This document shows positions 7,548 through 15,533 of a stretch of 22,141 bases of DNA, piece after piece. The stretch covers positions 1 through 22,141 of the forward strand of contig CAUDCB010000012.1 of NCBI GenBank assembly GCA_958447915.1, written 5' to 3'. Each line of letters starts with the position of its first letter. Position 1 is the first letter of the stretch. The notes beneath the pieces are model-generated. The model had not been told where the DNA came from and ran no database searches. It saw only the letters and a program-made list of their open reading frames with translations. Source of the stretch: an uncultured Collinsella sp. Its GTDB lineage: Bacteria; Actinomycetota; Coriobacteriia; Coriobacteriales; Coriobacteriaceae. The position numbers were made by a program, and so were the translations under genes.

Positions 7548-8591
7548 TTAGCGCTGAACGTAGGCGCGGACGAGCTCGTAGGTGTTGCGCACGCCGTCCA
7601 TGTGGCTGCGCTCGTAGTTGTGGCTCGCGTACACACCGGGGCCGATCAGGCCGTGACGGATGTCGTAGCCGGCCGAGAGCGTGGCCTCAACGTCCGAGCC
7701 GTAATGCGGGTACACGTCGATGGCGTAATCAAGCTCGAGCTCGCGCGCGATATTGGACAGCGTGGTCACCAGATCGTAGTTGTAGGGGCCACCTGAATCC
7801 TTGGCGCAGATCGACACCATGCGCTCGGTGCAGCCCAGGTCGTCGCCCACGCAGCCCATGTCAACGCTAATCATCTCGCGCGTGTCGGCCGGCACGAAGG
7901 CGCCGCCGTGGCCGACCTCCTCGTACACGGTAAAGAGCAGTGACACCTTGCGCGAGAGCATCACCTCGCCGTCAGCAACGGCGCAGGCTAGACCCAGCAG
8001 AATCGACGCCGATAGTTTGTCATCCAGGAAGCGGCTCTTAATGTAGCCGCTCTCCGTCACCGTGGTACGCGGGTCCATAGCGATGATGTCGCCCGTCTGA
8101 ATACCCAGCTCGAGCACATCGTCCTTGCTGTCAACGTTCTCGTCGAGCAGAATCTCCATGTTCTTCTCGATGGCCTTGACCGGCTCATCGGCCACATGCG
8201 CCGAAGGCTCGGTATTGAGGACCACGCCCGTGTAGACATTGCCGTCGCGTGTGTAAACGGTGCAGTTCTCGCCATCGGCCGTAGACCACTGGTGCCCACC
8301 AAGCGTCGTGGGACGCAGGCGACCATTGTCCTTAATGGAGCGCACCATGGCGCCCAGGGTATCGACATGGCTGGCCAACACCAGCGGCTCACCCTCGCCG
8401 CCAAGCTCAACCAGCACGTTGCCCTTATTGGAACGCTCGGGGCCAAAGCCCATATCGCGCAACGTTTCCATTAGATAATCAGTCGCCGCACGGGTATAGC
8501 CCGTAGGCGAAGCAATAGAAGTCAGCGTCTTAAGCTGTCCCGCGATATAGGAGAGCGTCTCCTCTAGAGAAGCATCGATATTGGAACCCAT
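7548..8591 (-). CDS. M42 family metallopeptidase (glutamyl/deblocking aminopeptidase type)
   Basis: A 347-residue co-catalytic zinc aminopeptidase, about the family's usual length; M42 enzymes are large cytoplasmic oligomers that trim peptides. Metal ligands and catalytic residues in order are H75 in ASHVDT, D190 in SRFLDDKLSA, the E224-E225 pair in YEEVGHGG, D244 in SVDMG, and a late His in SHNYERSH. I place the start at the ATG at 8591 because the GGAAGG ribosome site abuts the upstream in-frame ATG at 8597 but is six bases from this one. It is a single-gene unit converging with mnmA. Substrate preference cannot be read from the sequence. Confidence 0.88.
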   Translation of the reverse strand: MGSNIDASLEETLSYIAGQLKTLTSIASPTGYTRAATDYLMETLRDMGFGPERSNKGNVLVELGGEGEPLVLASHVDTLGAMVRSIKDNGRLRPTTLGGHQWSTADGENCTVYTRDGNVYTGVVLNTEPSAHVADEPVKAIEKNMEILLDENVDSKDDVLELGIQTGDIIAMDPRTTVTESGYIKSRFLDDKLSASILLGLACAVADGEVMLSRKVSLLFTVYEEVGHGGAFVPADTREMISVDMGCVGDDLGCTERMVSICAKDSGGPYNYDLVTTLSNIARELELDYAIDVYPHYGSDVEATLSAGYDIRHGLIGPGVYASHNYERSHMDGVRNTYELVRAYVQR

Positions 8592-9110
8592 ATGCATCCT
8601 TCCAAATAAAACTAAGACCGAATCCCGATTTTAACCGTTCTACACGTGCAATGCCCTAGAAGCCGAGCCACCTCCAGACGTCCTCGCGCCGATTTTGCGC
8701 ACGCGCACGGTTTAAAATCCGAATTGTGCATAAAGCTTTTCGATTTCTGCATAAATATAGGGCATCTTTTTGCTTCGTCTCAGGGTACCCTACCTTGGAC
8801 CGTGCAAAAAACGGAGTATTCTGCACCGCGGCCCCCAACGGCCCCATCACAAACGACAAAACGACGCAGCTACAGCAAGGTTGCAGGTCGTCGCAAAGCA
8901 GAAACTGCAGCGACAACCCCTCCGGTCATCGATAGTCCGTCCGCAATGGCTGTCGATGGGCGCCTGCGGACCACTACGGCCCATTCACAACGCTATGCAT
9001 TTTTCAGAGTCTGCTGAATACTCCCAAAAATGCACGCTGGGAAGTGCACCACCTATCCGCAGCGGGCGGTATGCCTTGGCTTTACCCATCTCGGGGCATC
9101 GACGCGGCAC
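8592..9110. other. Long gene-free region before the M42 gene
   Basis: About 520 bases with no convincing gene. Open frames here lack ribosome sites and recognisable content. It contains the inverted motif pair at 8802-9035 and a small hairpin (GTCCGCA/TGCGGAC, about 8943-8975). A TAAAAT on the minus strand at 8633-8628 might be the -10 of the M42 gene, but no -35 accompanies it. Confidence 0.5.
8802..9035. repeat. Imperfect inverted pair flanking a 184-bp spacer
   Basis: The 25-mer at 8802-8826 (GTGCA, A-run, CGGAGTATTC, T, GCAC) and the complement of 9011-9035 (GTGCA, T-run, GGGAGTATTC, A, GCAG) agree at 17 of 25 positions, including GTGCA and the nine-base GGAGTATTC. They face each other in opposite orientation, as the ends of a small mobile element or structured RNA would. 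No transposase or target duplication is visible. Confidence 0.4.
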
Positions 9111-9142
9111 AAAAAGCCCCGCCGCGCGTAGCGCGGCGGGGC
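9111..9142 (-). terminator. Rho-independent terminator of the FucO-like gene
   Basis: On the minus strand a perfect 11-bp GC-rich stem (GCCCCGCCGCG with CGCGGCGGGGC) with a five-base loop is followed by TTTTT. It lies about 50 bases beyond the dehydrogenase stop. Confidence 0.92.
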
Positions 9143-9195
9143 CAGCGGCAAGTCAAAAGACTATATGCCTACGGGCGAAGGACCACCAAACGAGA

Positions 9196-10362
9196 CTAGG
9201 CAGCCGGGCAGATCTTCTTGAAGAGCTCGATGACATCGTCGAGCGTCGCCTCGCGCGGGTTACCCGGGAAGCAGGCGTCGGCCATGGCGTCCTTGGCCAG
9301 GACCTCGATCTCGTCAGCCTTCATGGCCTCGCAGACGTGCGGGATGTTCACGTCAGCGGAAAGCTGCTTGACGGCGGCGATAGCGGCGTCGGCAGCCTCG
9401 TCGGTGCTCATGCCCGTGGTGTCAACGCCCATGGCGACGGCGACCTTGGCCAGGCGCTCGGTGCAAACCGGCTTGTTGAACTCCATGGCGATCGGCAGCA
9501 GCATGGCGCAGGCGACGCCGTGCGGGGTGTCGTAGTGAGCGGACAGGGTGTGAGCCATGGCGTGGTCGATGCCCAGGCCAACATTGGAGAAGCCCATGCC
9601 GGCAACATACTGACCAAGAGCCATGCCCTCGCGACCGGAGCCGGGCTGGCCGGACTTGGCCTCGGCAACGGAGTCGCGCAGGTTCTCGCTGATCAGCTTA
9701 ATAGCCTCAAAGTGGAACATGTCGGAGAGCTCCCAAGCGCCCTTGGTGGTGTAGCCCTCGATGGCGTGGGTCAGGGCGTCCATGCCGGTGGAAGCGGTCA
9801 GGCCGGCGGGCATGGAAGCCATCATGTCGGGGTCGACGACGGCGACCTCGGGGGCGTCGTTGGTGTCGACGCACACGAACTTGCGGACCTTCTCGGGGTC
9901 GGTGATGACGTAGTTGATGGTCACCTCGGCGGCGGTACCGGCGGTCGTCGGCACAGCGATGGTGAACACGGCGTGGTTCTTAGTCGGAGCAACGCCCTCG
10001 AGGCTGCGGACATCGGCGAACTCGGGGTTGTTGATGATGATGCCGATAGCCTTGGCGGTGTCCATGGAGGAGCCACCACCGATGGTCACGATAGCATCAG
10101 CCTCGGCGGCCTTGAAAGCCTCGACGCCGTCCTTGACGTTCTGGATCGTGGGGTTGGGCTTAATCTCGGAGTACAGGCTCCAAGCGATGCCGGCGGCGTC
10201 GAGCTCGTCGGTCACCTTAGCGGTAACGCCAAACTTGACCAGGTCGGGGTCGGAGCAGACGAAAATCTTCTTGTAGCCGCGACGCTGGAGCTCGCCGGGG
10301 ATCTCCTTGATGGCGCCGGAACCATGATAAGAGATGGTATTGAGAACGAAACGATTAGCCAT
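9196..10362 (-). CDS. fucO: Iron-containing alcohol dehydrogenase, lactaldehyde reductase (FucO) type
   Basis: A 388-residue group III alcohol dehydrogenase, strongly resembling FucO along its whole length: it starts MANRFVLN and has NNPEFADVRSLEG, PTTAGTAAEVTINYVITD and LGQYVAGMGFSNVGLG. The NAD-binding loop is GGGSSMDTAK at 95-104. Iron ligands align as D195, H199, H267 and H281. FucO reduces L-lactaldehyde to 1,2-propanediol with NADH, disposing of electrons from fucose or rhamnose fermentation. A GGGAGG ribosome site supports the ATG. It stands alone, with its own terminator and a likely operator upstream; no sugar-catabolism genes are adjacent, so general aldehyde reduction remains possible. 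Confidence 0.88.
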   Translation of the reverse strand: MANRFVLNTISYHGSGAIKEIPGELQRRGYKKIFVCSDPDLVKFGVTAKVTDELDAAGIAWSLYSEIKPNPTIQNVKDGVEAFKAAEADAIVTIGGGSSMDTAKAIGIIINNPEFADVRSLEGVAPTKNHAVFTIAVPTTAGTAAEVTINYVITDPEKVRKFVCVDTNDAPEVAVVDPDMMASMPAGLTASTGMDALTHAIEGYTTKGAWELSDMFHFEAIKLISENLRDSVAEAKSGQPGSGREGMALGQYVAGMGFSNVGLGIDHAMAHTLSAHYDTPHGVACAMLLPIAMEFNKPVCTERLAKVAVAMGVDTTGMSTDEAADAAIAAVKQLSADVNIPHVCEAMKADEIEVLAKDAMADACFPGNPREATLDDVIELFKKICPAA

Positions 10363-10772
10363 TGATAGCCTCCCATCGTGTGCGGGGCACCCATTACGCC
10401 CCGCGCTATGAGTCCCATCCTAACGCTTTTGAAACAAAAAACACGCGAGAACATCAAAAGTGTTAAAGCGTTTCAACGTACTAACGGGGCCTTAGCCCTT
10501 CCCTCCCGACAGCAGCGAAGGCTAGATTATAGGAGCAATCGCCCAAAGAATACGATCCACTCAGTCTAAATTTTTTCTGCTTTAGCAATATATGTTTAAC
10601 AGCACGTTTATAAAAGGATACTTTGTGGTAAATAACATGCATGCAGCAAATAGCATCATTCATTTTGTTAGAGATTGCCCATGCAGTTATTGTGGCTGCA
10701 TACACTGCAACGTACAGCGCAATTCTCCGCACGAAGCAGAAGACGGTTCCAATTCGATCGAGGCGATGACAC
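10363..10772. other. AT-rich divergent intergenic region
   Basis: About 410 bases between the FucO-like gene (minus) and the tubby-like gene (plus). The half next to fucO holds a LacI-type operator pair. From about 10500 the DNA becomes much more AT-rich than the surroundings, continuing into the next gene. A 66-codon plus-strand frame at 10592-10792 with a Cys-rich patch lacks a ribosome site and overlaps the next start, so I do not call it. Confidence 0.5.
10422..10477. promoter_or_regulatory. Candidate LacI-family/CRE-like operator pair upstream of fucO
   Basis: GTTAAAGCGTTTCAAC (10462-10477) is a near-palindrome of the LacI/GalR/CcpA type centred on CG, with six of eight base pairs symmetric. 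A second site, AACGCTTT at 10422-10429, is the exact complement of AAAGCGTT at 10465-10472, with 35 bases between them. Both lie where the fucO promoter should be, so sugar-responsive or catabolite control by a LacI-family protein is a reasonable inference. Confidence 0.5.
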
Positions 10773-11312
10773 GTGATGGCTACTGGTCCTAAATCGAGCA
10801 AGACGGCTACAAACGAATATCGAATCTCAATTGAAGGTAATCCTTATCCGCATACTCTGGCTCTCATCAACCCAGCGGGAGACAACCTCAACATCAAAAG
10901 ACATGGGTTCACGGGTCCACTAGGACAGCTATCGAGTCTTAAATATACCGTTTATGACGATGCGAATGAAAAACTCTTCACTGTCGTCGACGGTGGCTTT
11001 AGCAACATGCCCAGGGTTGCGCTCATCATCGAACACAAGGAAGTTGCGGTGTTCGATTATGGTCTAAACAGACTTGAGATGAAGTGCGTAACGAACATAC
11101 CGAATTACGCAATAAAAGGTAACTTCCTATTTGGAGATTACGATATATTCAGCCAACAGGAAGTGAAGCTATCTTCAGTTATCGTCCTTCAATGTGATAA
11201 ACAATCGTGCTTTAGCATACAGGTTTTGGATAAAGCCGAATTAGCCGCCGCAATTGGAATACCTACAGCCATTGCCCTTCTTAGGGCTCGGATTGAAGAG
11301 CATCTCGAATAA
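10773..11312 (+). CDS. LURP-one-related / tubby C-terminal-like protein
   Basis: A 179-residue protein that I assign tentatively to the LURP-one/tubby-C superfamily, from the pattern of short beta strands and from segments such as GPLGQLSSLKYTVYDDANEK and YAIKGNFLFGDYDI, ending in a hydrophobic helix (AELAAAIGIPTAIALLRARI) as in bacterial members. Such domains form a 12-strand barrel; their bacterial role is largely unknown, with lipid binding proposed. A GTG start at 10773 has GAGG nine bases upstream; the ATG one codon later is an alternative. Base and codon use are far more AT-rich than in all neighbours, which suggests horizontal transfer. It is alone, and a 22-bp inverted repeat follows it. 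Confidence 0.6.
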   Translation: MMATGPKSSKTATNEYRISIEGNPYPHTLALINPAGDNLNIKRHGFTGPLGQLSSLKYTVYDDANEKLFTVVDGGFSNMPRVALIIEHKEVAVFDYGLNRLEMKCVTNIPNYAIKGNFLFGDYDIFSQQEVKLSSVIVLQCDKQSCFSIQVLDKAELAAAIGIPTAIALLRARIEEHLE

Positions 11313-11325
11313 ATCGCAAAAAGCA

Positions 11326-11384
11326 GTTCGTAACAACATTCAGGAGCTAGATAGTTTTTCTGGCTCCTGAATGTTGTTACGAAC
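11326..11384. terminator. Perfect 22-bp inverted repeat between convergent genes
   Basis: Arms 11326-11347 and 11363-11384 are perfectly complementary over 22 bases with a 15-base loop that contains TTTTT. It lies just after the tubby-like gene and eight bases from the stop of the converging YoaK gene. It probably stops transcription from both sides, although no T run follows the stem. It may instead be a small repeat element like that at 7425-7495. Confidence 0.6.
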
Positions 11385-11391
11385 ATGCACC

Positions 11392-12111
11392 TTAGCGCTT
11401 AAGACTCGTGGTCTGCCAGTCAGCTACGATGCGGGCCCATTTCCTGTGCAAGTCGCGTTCGCGATCGATAAACATGATGGCAAACGCGATAAACAGCAGC
11501 ATGCTCGCCACCGCAATGGCGTGCAGCCCCATGCGCTCGATGCACCAGTTGCCCAGCACGGCGCCAAACACAAAGGTAAAGATCACTCCAAAGTACAGCA
11601 CGCCGTTTTCCAAAAAGCCGCGCTTGTGGGTGATGATGTAGTCGTCCACGTTTTGCAGCGCATTGCGCAGGTTACCGATGCACATGGTCGTGGCGATGCC
11701 GTGACCGTGGATCTTGCGGAAGCTCTCGACTTGCATACCGCAGGCAAACGAGGTGAGGCAGTTGGCGAGTAGGTTGAAATTGCCGCCCGGGATAAAGCTC
11801 ACGCCCAGTAAGATGACGGCTTCAAAGAACACCGTCACCTGACGCCAGTGGATCACGCTGCCAAACCGCTCGTGTACCAGATCGGCAAGCATAATACCCA
11901 CGGCAAACGACACCACAGGAAAGAAGTAGCGCCCCGCAAGTGCCCAATTGCCCTCCGAGATGCTCACGCCCACCAGCAAGATGTTGCCCGTCTGCGCGTT
12001 AGCGAAAACATGGTCGCGCCCAATGTACGAATACACATCCATAAAGCCACCGGCGAGCGCCAAGATGATGCCCAGCTCAATGGACTCCGATATCTGTTTG
12101 GCACGCTGCAT
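11392..12111 (-). CDS. YoaK family (DUF1275) membrane protein
   Basis: A 239-residue protein with about six membrane helices, matching the YoaK/DUF1275 family. The family-typical opening GIILALAGGFMDVYSYIGRDHVFANAQTGN is split here by clear helices, and SFACGMQVESFRK and MCIGNLRNAL are further family landmarks. Function is unknown; small-molecule transport is often assumed. The start at 12111 is set by a strong AAGGAGG ten bases upstream; the longer open frame reaching 12276 has no ribosome site and a non-family N-terminus. It converges with the tubby-like gene and is divergent from the YgiQ gene. Confidence 0.85.
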   Translation of the reverse strand: MQRAKQISESIELGIILALAGGFMDVYSYIGRDHVFANAQTGNILLVGVSISEGNWALAGRYFFPVVSFAVGIMLADLVHERFGSVIHWRQVTVFFEAVILLGVSFIPGGNFNLLANCLTSFACGMQVESFRKIHGHGIATTMCIGNLRNALQNVDDYIITHKRGFLENGVLYFGVIFTFVFGAVLGNWCIERMGLHAIAVASMLLFIAFAIMFIDRERDLHRKWARIVADWQTTSLKR

Positions 12112-12309
12112 CGTCGTGCATCCTCCTTGTTGACGACCCTCTCGTGCGTTGGCGGAAACATAGCCACCGTTCATACTGTAACCCATTGACAATATGGCGT
12201 GCGCGCGAGACGGGTTCTCCAACGCGCAGATACACAGTCTGGAAACAAACGGCGGGCGCGGCGCCGACGCCCACATCGACGCGCCGACCCCGCCAGCTCG
12301 TGTACTCCA

Positions 12310-12349
12310 CCAGTCTTTTTAGCGCCGTCCCAAAAAGACTGGTTACAAT
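12310..12349 (+). promoter_or_regulatory. Inverted repeat next to a -10-like box upstream of ygiQ
   Basis: CCAGTCTTTTT (12310-12320) pairs perfectly with AAAAAGACTGG (12332-12342), followed at once by TTACAAT, whose TACAAT (12344-12349) resembles a -10 box. The start codon is about 30 bases further on. The palindrome therefore overlaps the expected -35 position and could be an operator. It may equally be another member of the window's GTCCC/AGTCTTT repeat family. Confidence 0.4.
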
Positions 12350-12380
12350 TACGTGCAGTATACAAACACCGGGAGGGATC

Positions 12381-14531
12381 GTGGCAAAAAAGCCTCAGCA
12401 CGCTCAGAACAACCAGCGCAGTCAGCAGGGCAAACAGGGCCAGCAGCAAAAGCGCAGCGGTAAGGCGCAGGTCACGACCGCCCCTGCCGCCCGGGCCACG
12501 CACACCCAGACAGCGCCCACACGCCCCTGGCGCCCGGGCCGCGATAAGTTCCTCCCCGTCAGCCGCGCCGACATGGATGCGCGCGGCTGGGACCAGTGCG
12601 ACTTTGTCTACATCTGCGGCGACGCCTACGTGGACCACCCCAGCTTTGGTATGGCCATCATCAGCCGCGTCCTCGACGCGCACGGCTACAAAGTGGGCAT
12701 CATCTGCCAGCCCGACTGGACCGACCCCGCCAGCATCACGGTGCTCGGTGAGCCGCGCCTGGGCTTTCTCGTCAGCGCCGGCAACATGGACTCCATGGTC
12801 AACCACTATTCGGTGACCAAGCACCGCCGCCACACCGACGCCTATACCCCCGGCGGCGAGGAAGGCCACCGCCCCAACCGTGCCGTCACGGTCTACGGCA
12901 ACCTCATCCGTCAGACGTTCAAGGACGCTCCCATCATCATCGGCGGCATCGAGGCGAGCCTGCGCCGCCTGGCCCACTACGACTACTGGCAGGACAAGCT
13001 CAAGCGCTCGGTGCTGCTCGACTCGGGCGCCGACATCCTCATCTACGGCATGGGCGAGCACGCGATTGTCGAGATCGCCGACGCGCTCGACGCGGGGCTG
13101 CCCGTCGATCAGATTACCTATATCAACGGCACCGTTTACCGCACGGGTTCGCTCGACGAGGTCTACGACTACGACCTGCTGCCCAGCTGGGACGACCTTG
13201 CCGCTGACAAGCTCAACTACGCCCGCAGCTTTAACGTGCAGCAGCCAAATATGGACCCCATCACCGGGCAGCGTCTGGTAGAGCCCTACCCCAACAGCGT
13301 GTACGTGGTGCAGAACCCGCCGTCGGCAACACTCACCACCGACGAGATGGACGAGGTTGCCGAACTCCCCTACGCACGCGATTGGCATCCCGACTACGAC
13401 GCGGCAGGCGGCGTGCCGGCCTTTGCCGAGATCAAGTTTTCCATTAGCTCCAACCGCGGCTGTTTTGGCGAGTGCTCGTTTTGCGCGCTCACCTTCCACC
13501 AGGGCCGCGTGTTGCAGATGCGCAGCCACGACTCGATCATGCGCGAGGCCGAGCTGCTCATGCGCGATCCCGAGTTTAAGGGCTACATCAACGACGTGGG
13601 CGGACCGACGGCCAACTTTAGCCGCCCGGCCTGCGACAAGCAGCTCAAACACGGCGTGTGCAAGAACAAGCGCTGCCTATGGCCGAGCGTGTGCAAGAAC
13701 ATGGTGGTCGACGAGAGCGGCTACACGCAGCTGCTGCGCGACCTGCGCCAGCTGCCGGGCGTCAAGAAGGTCTTCGTCCGCAGCGGCATCCGTTTTGACT
13801 ACACCATGGCCGATGCCTCGGACGAGTTTTTGCGCGAGCTTTTGGAGCACCATGTCTCGGGCCAGCTGCGCGTAGCGCCCGAGCACGTGAGCGATGCAGT
13901 GCTGTCCGTGATGGGCAAGCCGAGCCGCGCCGTCTACGATGCGTTCTGCCGTAAGTTTGAACGCCTGAACCGCGAATACGGACTCAAGCAGTACGTGGTG
14001 CCATATCTGATCTCGAGCCACCCGGGCTCAACCATGAAGGAAGCTGTGGACCTTGCCGAGGCTGTACGGGACATGGGCTACATGCCCGAACAGGTGCAGG
14101 ACTTCTACCCCACCCCGTCCACCATGTCGACCTGCATGTACTACACCGGCGTGGACCCGCGCACCATGGAGCCGATCTATGTAGCGCGCGACCCGCACGA
14201 GAAGGCCATGCAGCGCGCGCTCATCCAGTATCGCAAGCCCGAGAACTACAAGCTCGTGCGCGAGGCGCTGGAAAAGGCTGGCCGTCGCGATCTGATCGGC
14301 TACACCAAGCATTGCCTGATTCGCCCCGTGCCGCCGCGCCCGGGCGAGACGTCTGCTGGCGGTGGGCATGGCACCGGCAAGAAGGGCGGCAAGCCGCACG
14401 GTGACGCCGCCGGCAAGGGACCCAAGGGCAGCAAGGGTCACGGCGGCATGTCGCGCGCGCAGAACACCGCAGGCCGCAACCGCGCAGCTCAGGGGCGTCA
14501 GGGTGCCAACGGAGGCGGTCGCCGCAACTAG
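12381..14531 (+). CDS. ygiQ: YgiQ family radical SAM protein
   Basis: A 716-residue radical SAM enzyme close to E. coli YgiQ in length; its reaction is unknown. The N-terminal family domain includes the segments VDHPSFGMAIISRVLDAHG and IIIGGIEASLRRLAHYDYW. The SAM-binding 4Fe-4S motif is C361-x3-C365-x2-C368 (CFGECSFC). A second cysteine group follows at C418, C427, C432 and C438 and is typical of the family. Both ends are low-complexity and basic: a Gln/Lys-rich first 40 residues and a Gly/Lys/Arg-rich last 65. I start at the GTG at 12381 because GGGAGG lies just before it; the upstream in-frame extension to 12144 has no ribosome site and crosses a hairpin. Its stop overlaps that of the converging CPBP gene. 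Confidence 0.92.
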   Translation: MAKKPQHAQNNQRSQQGKQGQQQKRSGKAQVTTAPAARATHTQTAPTRPWRPGRDKFLPVSRADMDARGWDQCDFVYICGDAYVDHPSFGMAIISRVLDAHGYKVGIICQPDWTDPASITVLGEPRLGFLVSAGNMDSMVNHYSVTKHRRHTDAYTPGGEEGHRPNRAVTVYGNLIRQTFKDAPIIIGGIEASLRRLAHYDYWQDKLKRSVLLDSGADILIYGMGEHAIVEIADALDAGLPVDQITYINGTVYRTGSLDEVYDYDLLPSWDDLAADKLNYARSFNVQQPNMDPITGQRLVEPYPNSVYVVQNPPSATLTTDEMDEVAELPYARDWHPDYDAAGGVPAFAEIKFSISSNRGCFGECSFCALTFHQGRVLQMRSHDSIMREAELLMRDPEFKGYINDVGGPTANFSRPACDKQLKHGVCKNKRCLWPSVCKNMVVDESGYTQLLRDLRQLPGVKKVFVRSGIRFDYTMADASDEFLRELLEHHVSGQLRVAPEHVSDAVLSVMGKPSRAVYDAFCRKFERLNREYGLKQYVVPYLISSHPGSTMKEAVDLAEAVRDMGYMPEQVQDFYPTPSTMSTCMYYTGVDPRTMEPIYVARDPHEKAMQRALIQYRKPENYKLVREALEKAGRRDLIGYTKHCLIRPVPPRPGETSAGGGHGTGKKGGKPHGDAAGKGPKGSKGHGGMSRAQNTAGRNRAAQGRQGANGGGRRN

Positions 14532-15439
14532 CGAAGTGGTGCTCTCGCTGCGTCCATCCCACACGCTTGGCGCAGCGAGCGCATTGCCTCCACCAGGATC
14601 ACGCCGGCGATTGCGACCGTGATTATCACGTCGAACGGCGTGTTCACAAACCAGAGCAACGTCATGAGATACGAGCCGGCATTAAAGGCAAAGTGCAACA
14701 GGATCGCGTAGCGGAGCTTTCCGGTCGTCACGAGCACCCAGCCAAAAATGAGGCCGGCAGCGCCCGCATAGCAGCCCTGTACCCAATTCATGTGCATAAA
14801 GCCGAAGATTGCCGCCTGCAGTACGATTGCCGCGGCGATACCCCACGTGCTCGGGGCCGCCCAAGGCACCATGGCGCCGTCCTGCGCACCCGCACGACGC
14901 CGGCGCTTCCAGAGCGGACGGCACTGCGGGTTAAATGCTCGGAGCGAAAACTCAAAAATGATGCCGCGCACCAGCAACTCCTCGCAAAACGGAGCGCCGA
15001 GCACCGTGGTCAGGACGGCCAGGTAGCTCGTGTCGCCCATGCCTGTTTCCTCGACAAGTTCACTGTAATCGGTCGCGACCTCGGGCAACAGCGACAGCAC
15101 GGCGTCGGTCACGTAGCCAACGACCACCTGCAGGGCAAGGCCGATCACGATAACGCAGGCGATGCGTTTCCACGCCCCACGCGCTCCCCCGCCGAGCGGG
15201 TGCTCGCTTTGCCGGCGTGCCATAAACGAACGCGGCCACAGATAACGCCACCACAGCAGCGCCATCAAAAACGATGCCGTCTGCGCGACGGCCTGGAACC
15301 ATTGGATATCGAGATTGTCGATCGGATAGCCCGTCAGCGCCGACACGGCATCGAGAACAGAAAACAAAACCACGCTCAGAGCGATATCGGCAGCGACGAC
15401 GCCAAAACAGGCAAGCGCCCAAACCAGCGCATTGAGCAT
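14528..15439 (-). CDS. CPBP family intramembrane glutamic endopeptidase
   Basis: A 303-residue membrane protein with about seven to eight helices and the three ABI/CPBP motifs: E153-E154-x3-R158 (EELLVR), F-x3-H216 (FGFMH), and H249-x3-N253 (HFAFN). Family members cleave within membranes (as Rce1 does to prenylated proteins), and bacterial ones often act in bacteriocin immunity or peptide maturation. No bacteriocin gene is near. The start is set by GGGAGGAGG five bases before the ATG at 15439; the frame extends to 15493, but that part lies in repeat DNA. It follows the antitoxin gene on the same strand by 50 bases, and its stop TAG overlaps the TAG of ygiQ in a shared CTAG. Confidence 0.88.
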   Translation of the reverse strand: MLNALVWALACFGVVAADIALSVVLFSVLDAVSALTGYPIDNLDIQWFQAVAQTASFLMALLWWRYLWPRSFMARRQSEHPLGGGARGAWKRIACVIVIGLALQVVVGYVTDAVLSLLPEVATDYSELVEETGMGDTSYLAVLTTVLGAPFCEELLVRGIIFEFSLRAFNPQCRPLWKRRRRAGAQDGAMVPWAAPSTWGIAAAIVLQAAIFGFMHMNWVQGCYAGAAGLIFGWVLVTTGKLRYAILLHFAFNAGSYLMTLLWFVNTPFDVIITVAIAGVILVEAMRSLRQACGMDAARAPLR

Positions 15440-15470
15440 GCCAACCTCCTCCCGACGGGTAGTCATATAA

Positions 15471-15533
15471 GAACTTCCCCAACGACTAGTCATTGGGGAC
15501 GTTCTTCAACGACCAGCCGTTGGGGACAGTCTT
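15471..15533. repeat. Two tandem 27-bp units, the first inside a 34-bp palindrome
   Basis: Units 15480-15506 and 15507-15533 adjoin and match at 22 of 27 positions; both read CAACGAC-x-AG-x-C-x-TTGGGGAC. Bases 15471-15504 form a near-perfect palindrome centred on ACTAGT (15 of 17 pairs). The repeat overlaps the 3' end of the antitoxin gene and fills most of the gap before the CPBP gene. Confidence 0.7.

Noticed and set aside
8656..8916. 86-codon minus-strand frame in the gap before the M42 gene
   Set aside because: No ribosome site or recognisable family, and it runs through the GGAGTATTC repeat.
8770..10365. 531-codon plus-strand open frame over fucO
   Set aside because: It mirrors the dehydrogenase gene and starts in non-coding DNA; its translation is low-complexity Gly/Val/His-rich.
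10592..10792. 66-codon frame with a CPCSYCGCIHC patch, possible small Cys-rich protein
   Set aside because: No ribosome site before the ATG, it overlaps the start of the tubby-like gene, and the composition fits AT-rich intergenic DNA.
12171..13652. 493-codon minus-strand open frame opposite ygiQ
   Set aside because: It has no ribosome site, no recognisable domain, and overlaps the radical SAM gene with its intact cluster motif.
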